From Flavonifractor sp. An82 (GTDB lineage Bacteria; Bacillota; Clostridia; Oscillospirales; Oscillospiraceae), in NCBI RefSeq assembly GCF_002159265.1, contig NZ_NFHG01000001.1, positions 592,027 to 656,026 on the forward strand: a stretch of DNA of 64,000 bases, read 5' to 3'. Positions 26,561 through 36,474 of this stretch are shown piece by piece. The translations under genes and the position numbers were made by a program. Each line of letters starts with the position of its first letter. Position 1 is the first letter of the stretch. Under the pieces are notes generated by a model. It searched no databases. It was given only the letters and a program-made list of their open reading frames with translations, and was not told the origin of the DNA.

Positions 26561-26567
26561 TATGGGC

Positions 26568-27320
26568 TCAAACAATATGGTTCCGCAGGGTGCCGATGCC
26601 CTGGACGGTGACCTCCACAATGTCCCCGGGCGCCATGGGGCCGATGCCCGCCGGGGTGCCGGTGGTCACCACGTCGCCGGGCTCCAGGGTCATGGAGGCG
26701 GTGATAAACTCCAGCAGCTGGGGTACCGCCGTCATGAACTGGCTGGTGTTCCCCTGCTGTACCACCGCCCCGTTGAGCCGGGTCTCGATGGCCAGATCGG
26801 AGGGGTCCACCTCGTCGGTGACCACAGGGCCCAAAGGGGCAAAGCCGTCCATACTCTTGCCCCGGGTCCACTGACCGTCCCCCTTCTGCACGTCACGGGC
26901 GGTGACGTCGTTAAGGCAGGTGTAGCCCAGGATATAGTCTGCAAAGCTCTCTGCCTTTACATCCTTTGCCCGGCGGCGGATGACGAAGGCCAGCTCCCCC
27001 TCATAGTCCAGCCGTCCCACAAAGGCGGGGGCGTGGACGGTCCCCTCCGGGTGGTTGAGGGTGTTGGGAGCCTTCAGGAAGAGGATGGGCTGCTCGGGCA
27101 CCCCCTCCCCCATCTCCACGGCGTGGTCGTAGTAGTTCTTGCCCACGCACACGATCTTGGTGGCCTCACAGGGAGCCACCAGACGGCAGGCCTCCAGGGG
27201 CAGGGTCTCCCCGTCGTAGCACAGCTCTTCAAAGGGAGGCTTGGTCAGGGTGCGCACCAGGTCCCCCTGGAGCACACCCCATACACCTTTGCCGTCCCGC
27301 AGCAGCTTCACATATTTCAT
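26568..27320 (-). CDS. Fumarylacetoacetate hydrolase family protein
   Basis: This 250-residue protein carries the FAH fold with metal ligands in RLDYEGELAFVI (two glutamates) and the aspartate in YTCLNDVTARDVQK, plus GKSMDGFAPLGPVV. Relatives are 2-hydroxyhepta-2,4-diene-1,7-dioate isomerases, acylpyruvate hydrolases or oxaloacetate tautomerases. The exact substrate cannot be told from sequence. It overlaps engB by four bases and ends at a strong terminator. Confidence 0.92.
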   Translation of the reverse strand: MKYVKLLRDGKGVWGVLQGDLVRTLTKPPFEELCYDGETLPLEACRLVAPCEATKIVCVGKNYYDHAVEMGEGVPEQPILFLKAPNTLNHPEGTVHAPAFVGRLDYEGELAFVIRRRAKDVKAESFADYILGYTCLNDVTARDVQKGDGQWTRGKSMDGFAPLGPVVTDEVDPSDLAIETRLNGAVVQQGNTSQFMTAVPQLLEFITASMTLEPGDVVTTGTPAGIGPMAPGDIVEVTVQGIGTLRNHIV

Positions 27321-27916
27321 GCCAGTCCCTCCGCGTGGTCCAGGATCAGGTTGAGCAGTTCCTGCTTGCCATCCCCCTTCTCAGCTGAAAAGGGAATCAC
27401 CTTTACACTTTCGTCCAACTCCAGGGTCTCCCGGATGCGGGCCAGGTTGGGCTCGATATCACTCTTGCGCAGCTTGTCCAGCTTGTTGGCCACCACGGCA
27501 AAGGGCCTGCCGCTGTTTTTGAACCACTGGGCCATGGTGCAGTCGTCGGCGGTGGGCTTGTGGCGGGAGTCCACGATCATCAGCCCCAGGGTCATAAGAG
27601 AGGGGTCGGCAAACCACTCCTCCATCAGTCTCCCCCACCGCTGCTTCTCCGCCATGGATACCTTGGCGTAGCCGTAGCCCGGCAGGTCCACCAGATAGAA
27701 GGCGGAGTCGATGAGGAAGTAGTTGATGTGGGTGGTCTTGCCGGGGGCGGCGCCCACCCGGGCAAAGTTCTTCCGGTTCAGGAGCCGGTTGATCACCGAC
27801 GATTTGCCCACGTTGGAGCGGCCGGCAAAGGCCACCTGGGCCAGCCGGTCCCGGGGAAAGTCGGACGCCTTGGCGGCGGAGCGGACAAATTCCGCTTTTT
27901 GCAGATTGATGGGCAT
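27317..27916 (-). CDS. engB: Ribosome biogenesis GTPase EngB/YsxC
   Basis: This 199-residue GTPase supports 50S assembly. It starts MPINLQKAEFVRSAAKASDF at ATG 27916, with GGGAGG upstream. The G1 motif GRSNVGKSS (about 32-40), G3 DLPGYGYA and G4 NKLDK are intact. It is downstream of lon, as in Bacillus, but separated from it by a 253-base structured region. Confidence 0.96.
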   Translation of the reverse strand: MPINLQKAEFVRSAAKASDFPRDRLAQVAFAGRSNVGKSSVINRLLNRKNFARVGAAPGKTTHINYFLIDSAFYLVDLPGYGYAKVSMAEKQRWGRLMEEWFADPSLMTLGLMIVDSRHKPTADDCTMAQWFKNSGRPFAVVANKLDKLRKSDIEPNLARIRETLELDESVKVIPFSAEKGDGKQELLNLILDHAEGLA

Positions 27917-27935
27917 AATTACCTCCCGAAAAATT

Positions 27936-28102
27936 CGAAAAAGTGGCCGGAGGCACTTTTTCGAGTAGGTTGCAGTCTGCTGCATGCAGGTTTTGTCCGC
28001 TGAAAGCGGACAAAACCCACACTTGCAGCCTGAGAAGTGTTTTCAGCCACGCACATGTCGCGGCTGAAAACAGATCCCACTTTTTCGCGTCTGCGGACGC
28101 GA
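27936..28102 (-). repeat. Structured intergenic region between lon and engB
   Basis: The 253-base gap holds four consecutive hairpins. H1 pairs CGAAAAAGTG (27936-27945) with 27954-27963. H2 pairs GTTTTGTCCGC (27990-28000) with 28006-28016. H3 pairs GTTTTCAGCC (28039-28048) with 28062-28071. H4 pairs bases within 28086-28102. A second copy of the H1 right arm (CACTTTTTCG) at 28078-28087 could pair with the H1 left arm instead, closing the region into one structure. No T-run terminator is obvious. It may be a dispersed repeat or a structured RNA. Confidence 0.65.
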
Positions 28103-28169
28103 ACTCTGCGAGGCTTTCCAGCGCCGGAAGAATCCTTGCTCCTTCTGGGCTCAAAATGATAGTGAGAAT

Positions 28170-30572
28170 TTACTGGCGCAGGTTGGGCCGGTCGGCGGAC
28201 TGGGCCGGAGCATGGGGCTGGGCCATCTGGTCCGCAGGGTCGCACACCTTCAGGTCCAGGGCCTCGGCCAGCACCTGGTCCACCTGCTCCACGCTGACAA
28301 ACCGCAGCCCCTCCTTGACGGTGGGATCGATCTCCTCCAGGTCCTTCACGTTGTCGGCCGGCACGATGACAGTGCGGATGCCGTTGCGGTAGGCGGCCAT
28401 GGTCTTCTCCTTCAGGCCGCCGATGGGGAGCACTCTACCCCGTAAAGTAACTTCACCTGTCATCGCCAGCTCCCGGCGCACCGGCATGCCGGTGAGGGCG
28501 GACACCATGGCGGTGGTGATGGCGATACCGGCGGAGGGGCCGTCCTTGGGCACCGCCCCCTCCGGGAAGTGAATGTGGATGTCCTTCGTCTTGTGGAAGT
28601 CGGCCTCGATGCCCAGCTGGGCGGCCCGGCTGCGGATATAGGTCAGGGCCGCATGGGCGGACTCCTTCATCACGTCACCCAGATTGCCGGTGAGCTCGAT
28701 CTTGCCGCTGCCCGGCACCACGGCCACCTCCACCTCCAGGATCTCGCCTCCCACGCTGGTCCAGGCCAGGCCGTTGACCACGCCCACCTGCTCGGTCTGG
28801 GGGATGCGATCGGGGTGATACCGGGGAATGCCCAGCAACTCTTCCAGGTTCTTTTCTGTAATGCTGACAGACTTTACAGTTCCTGACACCAGACGCATAG
28901 CCGCCTTCCGGCACAGGGCGCCGATCTGCCGCTCCAGGATACGCACGCCGGACTCCCGGGTGTAGCCCCGGATGAGGGCCCGGAGGCCGTCGTCGGACAG
29001 CTTGAACTTGGCGCGGGTCAGTCCGTGGCGCTTGAGCTGCTTGGGGATCAGGTGGCGCTTGGCGATCTCCACCTTTTCCTCGTCGGTGTAGCTGGTCAGC
29101 TCGATGACCTCCATCCGGTCCAGCAGAGGCCGGGGAATGGTGTCCAGAGTATTGGCAGTGGTAATAAAGAGCACGTCGGACAGATCGAAGGGCACCTCCA
29201 GGAAGTGGTCCCGGAAGGTGGCGTTCTGCTCGGCGTCCAGCACCTCCAGCAGCGCGGAGGCGGGGTCGCCCCGCTGGTCGTTGCCCAGCTTGTCGATCTC
29301 GTCCAGCAGCAGCAGCGGATTGCAGCTGTCTGCCTGCTTGATGGCTGCGATGATACGGCCGGGCATGGCCCCCACATAGGTCTTGCGGTGGCCCCGGATC
29401 TCGGCCTCGTCATGGACGCCGCCCAGGGAGATGCGGGCCATGTTCCGGTGGATGGCCTTAGCCACGCTGGTGGCAATGGAGGTCTTGCCCACGCCGGGGG
29501 GGCCCACCAGGCAGAGGATCTGCCCCTTCAGCTGGGGTGCCAGCTGCTTGACAGCCAGGAACTCCAGGATACGCTCCTTCACCTTCTCCAGGCCGTAGTG
29601 GTCGCCGTCCAGCACCTTGCGGGCGGCCTCCACGTTGACCCGCTCCCTGGTATGCTTGCCCCAGGGCAGCTCCAGCACGGTGTCCAGGTAGTTGCGCAGC
29701 ACGGTGGCCTCGGCGGAGCCGAAGGGCTGCTTCTCCAGCCGGCCCAGCTCCTTGTTCAGCTTGTCTGCCACCTCCTGGGGCAGCTTGGCCTGAGCGATAC
29801 GCTGCCGGTACTCGGCAAGCTCGCTGTCGCCCTGGCCGTCCTCCCCCAGCTCCTGCTGCAAAACCTTCAGCTGCTCCCGCAGCACATAGTCCCGCTGGCT
29901 GCGGGTGAGCTGTTCCCGTACCTTGTCCTGCATCTCGTGCTCCAGCTCCAGGATGGATACCTCCCGGCGGAGATTCTGGCACAGCTTCTCCAGACGGCGG
30001 ACGGGACGCAGCTCCTCCAGGATGACCTGCTTGTCACCGGTGCGCATGGGCAGGTTCTGTGCAATGTAGTCGGCGATATAGCCCGGCTCCTCGCTGGAGA
30101 GCACCGACAACAGGATGTCGGGGGTCATCTTGGGGGCCAGGTCGATGTAGTTTTCAAACAGCTCGTAGGTCTGGCGCATCAGCGCCTCGGTGCGGGCGGA
30201 GCGGCGCACCTGCTTCTCCTCGGGGATCTCCTCCACCTGGGCGATAAAGTAGGGGGCGGTCTGGGTCAGGCACTGGAGCCGTCCACGGGACACGCCCTCC
30301 ACCATGACCCGCACGTTGCCGCCGGGCAGGCGGAGGATCTGGCGCACAGTGCTGACAGTGCCCACACGGTAGAGGTCCTCCTCCTTGGGGTCCTCCACCG
30401 CCATGTCACGCTGGGCCACCAGGAAAATGGGCTGGCCGGAGGTCATGGACTCATCCAGGGCCTTGATGGAGGCCTCCCGGGCCACATCGAAGTGGAGCAG
30501 CATATTGGGAAAAATGGTCAGCCCCCGCAGCGCCAGGGCGGGCATGACGGCGGGCAGATTGGTTTGTTGCAT
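28170..30572 (-). CDS. lon: ATP-dependent protease La (Lon)
   Basis: This 800-residue AAA+ protease degrades damaged and regulatory proteins. It has the N-terminal LON domain ([20 protein letters not shown]), coiled-coil region, Walker A GPPGVGKT (357-364), Walker [12 protein letters not shown], and the serine-lysine catalytic dyad in PKDGPSAG (near 680) and GGLKEK (near 722). Normal length. It follows clpX by about 105 bases. Confidence 0.97.
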   Translation of the reverse strand: MQQTNLPAVMPALALRGLTIFPNMLLHFDVAREASIKALDESMTSGQPIFLVAQRDMAVEDPKEEDLYRVGTVSTVRQILRLPGGNVRVMVEGVSRGRLQCLTQTAPYFIAQVEEIPEEKQVRRSARTEALMRQTYELFENYIDLAPKMTPDILLSVLSSEEPGYIADYIAQNLPMRTGDKQVILEELRPVRRLEKLCQNLRREVSILELEHEMQDKVREQLTRSQRDYVLREQLKVLQQELGEDGQGDSELAEYRQRIAQAKLPQEVADKLNKELGRLEKQPFGSAEATVLRNYLDTVLELPWGKHTRERVNVEAARKVLDGDHYGLEKVKERILEFLAVKQLAPQLKGQILCLVGPPGVGKTSIATSVAKAIHRNMARISLGGVHDEAEIRGHRKTYVGAMPGRIIAAIKQADSCNPLLLLDEIDKLGNDQRGDPASALLEVLDAEQNATFRDHFLEVPFDLSDVLFITTANTLDTIPRPLLDRMEVIELTSYTDEEKVEIAKRHLIPKQLKRHGLTRAKFKLSDDGLRALIRGYTRESGVRILERQIGALCRKAAMRLVSGTVKSVSITEKNLEELLGIPRYHPDRIPQTEQVGVVNGLAWTSVGGEILEVEVAVVPGSGKIELTGNLGDVMKESAHAALTYIRSRAAQLGIEADFHKTKDIHIHFPEGAVPKDGPSAGIAITTAMVSALTGMPVRRELAMTGEVTLRGRVLPIGGLKEKTMAAYRNGIRTVIVPADNVKDLEEIDPTVKEGLRFVSVEQVDQVLAEALDLKVCDPADQMAQPHAPAQSADRPNLRQ

Positions 30573-30602
30573 GGGATTCCCTCCTTTCCGGGATATGAAA
30601 GA

Positions 30603-30655
30603 GGAGACAGGACCGCGGGCGGCCGGTCCTGCCCAGTCTCCCGGTTCCTGTCTCC
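30603..30655 (-). other. Large hairpin between clpX and lon
   Basis: GGAGACAGGAACC and GGTCCTGTCTCC enclose a GC-rich region that can also form its own hairpin at 30609-30630 (AGGACCG and CGGTCCT), giving mutually exclusive structures. No good T-run follows. It may be a processing or attenuation site that sets lon expression relative to clpX. Confidence 0.5.
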
Positions 30656-30677
30656 TGTGATGCTCTTATGCTGTGGG

Positions 30678-31991
30678 TCAGGACACGTTGCCCTTGGGCG
30701 CCTTTCCGCCGTGCTCGGCATGAAGGGAGGCGCCGCCCAGCCGGGGCCGGTTGGTACGCTCCGGGTCGTGCTCCACGGCGGGATGGGCATGGTCTCTGAC
30801 GCTCTCGGCGGTGATAGTCACCTTGGTGATGGTGGGATCGGAGGGCACATCGTACATGATCTGGGTCATGACCTCCTCCAGCACCGCCCGCAGGCCGCGG
30901 GCGCCGATGCCCCGCTCAATGGCCTTATCGGCGGCTGCCTCCAGGGCGGCGGTATCAAAGGTGAGATCCACCATATCGTACTCCAGCAGCTTCTGGTACT
31001 GCTTCACCAGGGCGTTCTTGGGCTCGGTGAGGATACGCACCAGCTGGTCCTTGTCCAGGGCGTTGAGGGTGGTGATCACCGGCAGACGGCCCACCAGCTC
31101 GGGGATGATGCCGAACTTCAGCAGGTCGTGGGGCTGGACCTCCTTGAAGATGGCGGTGTCCTTCTCCTTCTTGCTCTGGATCTCGGCACCGAAGCCGATG
31201 GTCTTCTTGTCCAGGCGCTGCTCGATGATCTTCTCCATGCCGTCAAAGGCGCCGCCGCAGATGAACAGGATGTTCTTGGTATTGATCTGGATGAACTCCT
31301 GATGGGGATGCTTGCGGCCGCCCTGGGGGGGCACATTGGCCACGGTACCCTCCAGGATCTTCAGCAGAGCCTGCTGCACGCCCTCGCCGGACACATCCCG
31401 GGTGATGGAGGTGTTCTCGCTCTTGCGGGCGATCTTGTCGATCTCGTCCACGTAGATAATGCCCCGCTCAGCCAGCTCAATGTCGTAATCGGCGGCCTGA
31501 ACCAGACGCAGCAGGATGTTCTCCACGTCGTCGCCTACGTAGCCCGCCTCGGTGAGGGTGGTGGCGTCGGCAATGGCGAAGGGCACCTTCAGGATGCGGG
31601 CCAGGGTCTGGGCAAAAAGGGTCTTGCCGCAGCCGGTGGGGCCCATGAGCAGGATGTTGCTCTTCTGGAGCTCCACGTCATCCCCGCCGCCGAAGTAGAT
31701 GCGCTTATAGTGGTTGTACACCGCCACGGACAGGGCCACCTTGGCGTCCTCCTGGCCGATGATATACTGGTCCAGCACGTCCCGGATCTCACGGGGGGTG
31801 GGGATCACATCGGGGATGTCGGGAGACAGGGCCTCCTCCGGGTCGTAGTTGTCGTCCAGAATGCTCATGCACAGGTGGACGCACTCGTTGCAGATATAGG
31901 CGCCGGGACCGGCAATGATACGGGCCACCTGGTCCTGGTGCTTGCCGCAAAAGGAACAGCGTACGCTTTTGCGCTCGTCATTTTTTGGCAT
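30678..31991 (-). CDS. clpX: ATP-dependent Clp protease ATP-binding subunit ClpX
   Basis: This 437-residue unfoldase feeds ClpP. The N-terminal zinc-binding domain has C12, C15, C34 and C37. Walker A GPTGCGKT lies at 117-124, Walker [13 protein letters not shown] follows, and the ClpP-docking IGF loop is seen as KTIGFGAE. The C-terminal tail past about residue 415 ([19 protein letters not shown]) is variable. It follows clpP after a hairpin. Confidence 0.97.
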   Translation of the reverse strand: MPKNDERKSVRCSFCGKHQDQVARIIAGPGAYICNECVHLCMSILDDNYDPEEALSPDIPDVIPTPREIRDVLDQYIIGQEDAKVALSVAVYNHYKRIYFGGGDDVELQKSNILLMGPTGCGKTLFAQTLARILKVPFAIADATTLTEAGYVGDDVENILLRLVQAADYDIELAERGIIYVDEIDKIARKSENTSITRDVSGEGVQQALLKILEGTVANVPPQGGRKHPHQEFIQINTKNILFICGGAFDGMEKIIEQRLDKKTIGFGAEIQSKKEKDTAIFKEVQPHDLLKFGIIPELVGRLPVITTLNALDKDQLVRILTEPKNALVKQYQKLLEYDMVDLTFDTAALEAAADKAIERGIGARGLRAVLEEVMTQIMYDVPSDPTITKVTITAESVRDHAHPAVEHDPERTNRPRLGGASLHAEHGGKAPKGNVS

Positions 31992-32022
31992 ATCGTTACC
32001 TCGTAGTATTCTGGATTAAAAG

Positions 32023-32057
32023 CCGGAAAGGGAGCGGGGCGTTTCCTCCCCGCTCCC
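32023..32057 (-). terminator. Terminator-like hairpin between clpP and clpX
   Basis: A perfect ten-pair stem (GGGAGCGGGG and complement, eight-base loop) is followed on the minus strand by TTTCCGGCTTTT. The T-run is interrupted, so it is probably a partial terminator. Confidence 0.6.
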
Positions 32058-32064
32058 CCGCAGA

Positions 32065-32646
32065 TTACCGGGAATAGATAACCTTGTCGATCAGGCCGAA
32101 GTTCTTGGCTTCCTCGGCGGACATGAAGTTGTCCCGCTCACAGGCGGCGGTGACCTCCTCCACGTTCCGGCCGGTGTTGTCGGCCAGGATCTGGTTCATG
32201 CGCTTCTTGATGATCTCCAAACGCTTCAGGTGGATGGCCATATCGGTGATCTGGCCCTGGGTGCCGGCGGAGGGCTGATGGATCATGATCTCCGCGTTGG
32301 GCAGCGCCAGACGCTTCCCCTTGGCGCCGGAGGAGAGCAGGAAGGCCCCCATGCTGGCCGCCATACCAATGCAGATGGTGGATACATCACACTTGATGTA
32401 CTGCATGGTATCGTAGATGGCCATACCATCGGTGACAGAGCCGCCGGGGCTGTTGATATAGAACTGAATGTCCTTATCCGGGTCCTGGGCCTCCAGATAG
32501 AGCAGCTGGGCCACCACCAGACTGGCGGTGGTAGCGTTGACCTCCTCGCCCAGGAAGATGATGCGGTCGTTAAGCAGACGGGAGAAAATGTCGTAGGACC
32601 GCTCGCCCCGATTGGTTTGCTCCACTACATAGGGTACTAAGCTCAT
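32065..32646 (-). CDS. clpP: ATP-dependent Clp protease proteolytic subunit
   Basis: This 193-residue serine protease subunit forms the tetradecameric chamber. The catalytic residues are S98 (in GMAASMGAF), H123 (in MIHQPSAG) and an aspartate in the [15 protein letters not shown] region. Length and the N-terminal [20 protein letters not shown] are standard. It lies between tig and clpX. Confidence 0.98.
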   Translation of the reverse strand: MSLVPYVVEQTNRGERSYDIFSRLLNDRIIFLGEEVNATTASLVVAQLLYLEAQDPDKDIQFYINSPGGSVTDGMAIYDTMQYIKCDVSTICIGMAASMGAFLLSSGAKGKRLALPNAEIMIHQPSAGTQGQITDMAIHLKRLEIIKKRMNQILADNTGRNVEEVTAACERDNFMSAEEAKNFGLIDKVIYSR

Positions 32647-32676
32647 GATTGCGAAACTCCTTTATTGTGATGTCAG

Positions 32677-32710
32677 AGTGCCGGGCCTCCCCTCTCAGGG
32701 GTCCGGCACT
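32677..32710 (-). other. Hairpin between tig and clpP
   Basis: AGTGCCGG and CCGGCACT enclose a second short palindrome (CCCCTGAGAGGGG). No T-run follows on the minus strand. It is located just before the clpP ribosome-binding site and may stabilise the clpP message. Confidence 0.45.
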
Positions 32711-32768
32711 CAAGACCATCCCCGCCCTTGGGCAGGCCTACCTCAAAGTATGCCCGCCCTGCGGCGTC

Positions 32769-34187
32769 TTATTCCTCGGTCTTGGCCTCCTCAGCGGCGG
32801 CCTCCTCGGTCTTCTTCTTGGTGGTACGGCGCTTCTTGGGCTTCTCCTCGCCCTCGGCGGCCTCACCCTCGGCCTCCTCGGCCTTCTTCTTGGTGGTCTT
32901 CTTCTTGGCGGGAGCCTTGCCCACCTTGGCGCTGTCATAGATGACCTGCTCGGCCTTCTGGATGGCCAGGCCCTTCTTCACGTCCTCAGCGGGAGCGGCG
33001 GCCTTGACCTGATCCAGCTCCATGTGGTACTCGTCGGCCAGGCGCTTGTACTCGGCCTCCAGATCCTCGTCAGAGATCTCGATGTTCTCGGCAGCCACAA
33101 CGGCACCCAGAGCCAGATCACGGCGCACCCGCTCCATGGCGGCAGCGGCAGCCTGGGTACGGACGATGTCCATGGTCATGCCGGTCATGGCCAGATACTG
33201 GTCGAAGGGGATGCCCTGAGCCTGCACGCGGCGGGCCATGTCCTCCACCATCTGGTCGGTCTCATAGGCCACCATGGCGTCGGGGATCTCCACCTCCATG
33301 TTGTCCATGACCTGCTCCATGACAGCGGCCTCGAAGGCGCGCTTGGCCTGGGCCTCGCGGCGCTGGGTCAGCTTGTCGGCCAGGTCCTTCTTGAAGGCCT
33401 CCAGGGTGTCAAACTCGGACACGTCCTTGGCGAACTCGTCGTCCACGGTGGGCAGCTGCTTCTCCTTGACCTCGTGGACCTTCACCTTGAAGACCACAGC
33501 CTTGCCGGCCAGGCCCTCATGATACTCCTCGGGGAAGGTGATGTCCAGGTCCTTCTCGTCGCCGGCCTTGGTGCCCACCAGCTGCTCCTCGAAGCCGGGG
33601 ACGAAGGAACCGGAGCCCAGCTCCAGGCTGTGACCCTCGGCCTTGCCGCCGTCGAAGGGCTTGCCGTCCAGGAAGCCCTCGAAGTCGATGACCACGGTAT
33701 CGCCGTTCTGAGCCTCACGCTCCACGGTCACCATGCGGGTGGCACGGTTGATGTAGGGCTTGAGCTCGTTGTCGATATCCTCGTCGGTGATCTTGACCTC
33801 TTCCTTCTCGGCAGTGAGGCCCTTGTACTCGCCCAGCTTCACCTCGGGACGGACGGTGACGGTGGCCTTGAAGGTCAGGCCGTCCTTGCCGGCCTCCACG
33901 ACCTCCACGTTGGGCCAGGACACCACGTCCAGCTTCTCCTGCTCCACGGCCTCGGCGTAAGCCTTGGGGTAGAGCTCGTTGATGGCATCTTCATAGAACA
34001 CGCCGGAGCCGAACATACCCTCGATGATCTTCCGGGGGGCCTTGCCCTTCCGGAAGCCGGGCACGTTGATCTTGCTGCGCTGCTTCAGATAAGCCTTCTG
34101 GACCGCGGCCTCAAACTCCTCGCCGCCGATCTCGATGACCAGCTGTACGGCGCTCTTTTCCTGCTTCTCGACGCTTTTGACATTCAT
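32769..34187 (-). CDS. tig: Trigger factor (ribosome-associated chaperone)
   Basis: This 472-residue chaperone has the ribosome-binding N-terminal domain (VPGFRKGKAPRKIIEGMFG, signature GFRxGxxP), a FKBP-type prolyl isomerase domain about 150-240 (GDTVVIDFEGFLDGKPFDGG), and the helical C-terminal domain. The last 45 or so residues are an unusual lysine/glutamate/alanine/threonine tail with repeats such as KKKTTKKKAEEAEGEAAEGE. Most trigger factors end near 430 residues. It leads the tig-clpP-clpX-lon run. Confidence 0.96.
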   Translation of the reverse strand: MNVKSVEKQEKSAVQLVIEIGGEEFEAAVQKAYLKQRSKINVPGFRKGKAPRKIIEGMFGSGVFYEDAINELYPKAYAEAVEQEKLDVVSWPNVEVVEAGKDGLTFKATVTVRPEVKLGEYKGLTAEKEEVKITDEDIDNELKPYINRATRMVTVEREAQNGDTVVIDFEGFLDGKPFDGGKAEGHSLELGSGSFVPGFEEQLVGTKAGDEKDLDITFPEEYHEGLAGKAVVFKVKVHEVKEKQLPTVDDEFAKDVSEFDTLEAFKKDLADKLTQRREAQAKRAFEAAVMEQVMDNMEVEIPDAMVAYETDQMVEDMARRVQAQGIPFDQYLAMTGMTMDIVRTQAAAAAMERVRRDLALGAVVAAENIEISDEDLEAEYKRLADEYHMELDQVKAAAPAEDVKKGLAIQKAEQVIYDSAKVGKAPAKKKTTKKKAEEAEGEAAEGEEKPKKRRTTKKKTEEAAAEEAKTEE

Positions 34188-34305
34188 CTTGTTAACTTCC
34201 TCCTGTCAGCCCCGGGGCCCGAACCACGGTTCAGGACGGGGCAGCTTTCGCGTTATCCGCTATATATTATCAGATATGAACGGAAATTGCCATAGTTTTT
34301 TTCAA

Positions 34306-34986
34306 TTATTCCAGGATTTTTTGGGGGCGGAACCCTACATAGTCCGCCGCAACCAGGTGATAGGCCACCGGTCCGTACTTTCCCTCCACCGCCAGACGGT
34401 GGCTTCCGCCGTGGAGATGGCCGTAGTAACAGGCCTCCACCTCATACCGCTCCAGCAGAGAAATGATCTCCGGACAGCGGTACCCCTGGTAGAGGGGCGG
34501 GTAGTGAAGAAAGCACAGCTTCTTCTTCTCCCCCGCCGCCTTCAGGGAGGTCTCCAGCCGGATCAGCTCCCGGTTGAATACCTTCTGATCCCCCTTCTCC
34601 TCGTAAAACCACCCACGGGTGCCGCACAGGGCGTATTCCCCGTATTCATAGCAGTTGTTGTGGAGGATATGCAGGGTGGAAAAACCCTTCTCGGCGAAAA
34701 AGCGGTTCATTTTGGAGGCGGTGTTCCACCAGTAGTCGTGGTTGCCCTTGAGCATCAGCTTGCGGGCGCCGGGCAGGCCGTCCAGAAAGGCGAAGTCGGC
34801 CTCCGCCTCCTCCAGACCCATCCCCCAGGACAGATCGCCGCACAGCACCACGGTGTCCTCGGGACCTACGTCCCGAAAGCCTTCCCGCAGCTTGTCCACG
34901 TAGCCCTCCCAGCCGCCGCCGAACACGTCCATAGGCTTGTTGGAGCCCAGGGAGAGGTGGGTATCGCCGATGACAAACAGGGCCAT
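34306..34986 (-). CDS. Calcineurin-like metallophosphoesterase
   Basis: This 226-residue protein has the metallophosphoesterase motifs GDTH, GDLSWG, GNHDYWW and YGHLHGG in the expected order, all metal ligands being present. The substrate is unknown; related proteins act on phosphodiesters. It starts one base after the thrC stop and is the last gene of the rbgA operon. Confidence 0.93.
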   Translation of the reverse strand: MALFVIGDTHLSLGSNKPMDVFGGGWEGYVDKLREGFRDVGPEDTVVLCGDLSWGMGLEEAEADFAFLDGLPGARKLMLKGNHDYWWNTASKMNRFFAEKGFSTLHILHNNCYEYGEYALCGTRGWFYEEKGDQKVFNRELIRLETSLKAAGEKKKLCFLHYPPLYQGYRCPEIISLLERYEVEACYYGHLHGGSHRLAVEGKYGPVAYHLVAADYVGFRPQKILE

Positions 34987-36474
34987 TTACTTGAGCATCT
35001 CCAGCACCTGGTCCACCATGTGGTCCTTCTCCACCGTCTGGTTGAACCGGGGGCTCTTGTTCTTCAGGGCGGCCAGGGGCGTGGGCACCGGCACGCCGGT
35101 CAGCTCGGACAGCTGGTCCAGGATAGCGGTCCCCTCCGCCAGCTCGGTGACGCCCAGGGCGCCCAGCACGCTGTCGCAGAACTTGAAGGGGCTGGCGGTG
35201 GACACCACCACGGCGGGGGTGCTGTCGCCGGTCTCCTGCCGGTACTGGTCCAGCACGTCAAAGGCCACGGCGGTGTGAGGATCGATGAGGTAGCTGTGGT
35301 CCTTCCACATCTGGCCGATGACCTTCTGGGTCTGTGCATCGTCGCAGCAGCCGGCGGCAAAGATGCGGCTGAGCTTGGTCTGGATGGCGGGGCTCACCTT
35401 GTACAGGCCGCTGGTGTTCAGCTGGTTCATGTACTCCCGCACCTCGGCATCGTCGTGCTCACTGAGGGCAAAGAGCATCCGCTCCAGGTTGGAGGAGATC
35501 AGGATGTCCATGGAGGGGGACATGGTGTTGTAGAAGGTGCGGTTGCGGTCGTACTGACCGGTACGGATGAAGTCGGTGAGCACGTTGTTGGAGTTGGAGG
35601 CGCAGATCAGCTTGTTGATGGGCACGCCCATCTCCTTGGCGTAGTAGGCCGCCAGGATGTTGCCGAAGTTGCCGGTGGGGACGCAGACGTTGATGGGGTC
35701 CCCCTTCTGGATCTTCTCGTCCCGCAGCAGGTCGCAGTAGGCAGAGATGTAGTAGACGATCTGAGGCAGTACCCGGCCCCAGTTGATGGAGTTGGCGGAG
35801 GACAGGAAGAAGCCCCGCTCAGCCAGCTGCTCCCGCAGGGCCTCGTCGGAGAAGAGCTTCTTTACCCCGGTCTGGGCGTCGTCAAAGTTGCCCACCACGG
35901 AGCAGACGCCCACGTTGCCGCCGTCCTGAGTGTTCATCTGCAGTTCCTGGATGGCGGACACGCCGTCCTTGGGATAGAACACCAGAATGCGGGTGCGGTC
36001 CACGTCCCGGAAGCCCTCCAGGGCAGCCTTACCGGTATCGCCGGAGGTGGCCACCAGGATGCACACCGTCTTGCTCTCCTGATTCTTCTTCAGAGAGGCG
36101 GTGAGCAGGTGGGGCAGCATCTGCAGGGCCATGTCCTTGAAGGCGCAGGTGGGGCCGTGCCACAGCTCCAGGCAGTAGGTGTTATCATCCACCTGGCGGA
36201 CGGGAGCCACCTCGGGCACATCGAACTTGGCGCTGCTGTAGGCCTTGGCGGCGAAGGCGGTCAGCTCGGAGGAGGTGAAGTCGTCCAGATAGGAGTTCAT
36301 CACAAAGACGGCCCGCTGCTGATAGGACATGTCCCGCATGGTGTTCAGACCGTTGGGAGACAGCTTGGGAAAGACCTCAGGGGTCATCAGGCCGCCGTCA
36401 GAGGCCAGCCCCTGGGCAATGGCCTGGGCCGCGGTGCAGCGGTCCTGCTTGTTTCTCGTGCTTACATAGTACAT
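34987..36474 (-). CDS. thrC: Threonine synthase
   Basis: This 495-residue PLP enzyme makes threonine from O-phosphohomoserine. It starts MYYVSTRNKQDRCTAAQAIA, typical of the long threonine synthase class. The PLP lysine is in HGPTCAFKDMALQ, and the phosphate-binding and substrate motifs VATSGDTGKAALEGF and TGNFGNILAAYYAK are present. It overlaps the dipeptidase gene by 13 bases. No hom or thrB gene is nearby. Confidence 0.96.
   Translation of the reverse strand: MYYVSTRNKQDRCTAAQAIAQGLASDGGLMTPEVFPKLSPNGLNTMRDMSYQQRAVFVMNSYLDDFTSSELTAFAAKAYSSAKFDVPEVAPVRQVDDNTYCLELWHGPTCAFKDMALQMLPHLLTASLKKNQESKTVCILVATSGDTGKAALEGFRDVDRTRILVFYPKDGVSAIQELQMNTQDGGNVGVCSVVGNFDDAQTGVKKLFSDEALREQLAERGFFLSSANSINWGRVLPQIVYYISAYCDLLRDEKIQKGDPINVCVPTGNFGNILAAYYAKEMGVPINKLICASNSNNVLTDFIRTGQYDRNRTFYNTMSPSMDILISSNLERMLFALSEHDDAEVREYMNQLNTSGLYKVSPAIQTKLSRIFAAGCCDDAQTQKVIGQMWKDHSYLIDPHTAVAFDVLDQYRQETGDSTPAVVVSTASPFKFCDSVLGALGVTELAEGTAILDQLSELTGVPVPTPLAALKNKSPRFNQTVEKDHMVDQVLEMLK

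Noticed and set aside
32647..34305. CtsR or CIRCE heat-shock operators upstream of tig or clpP
   Set aside because: No GGTCAAA heptad repeats or TTAGCACTC-type inverted repeats were found.
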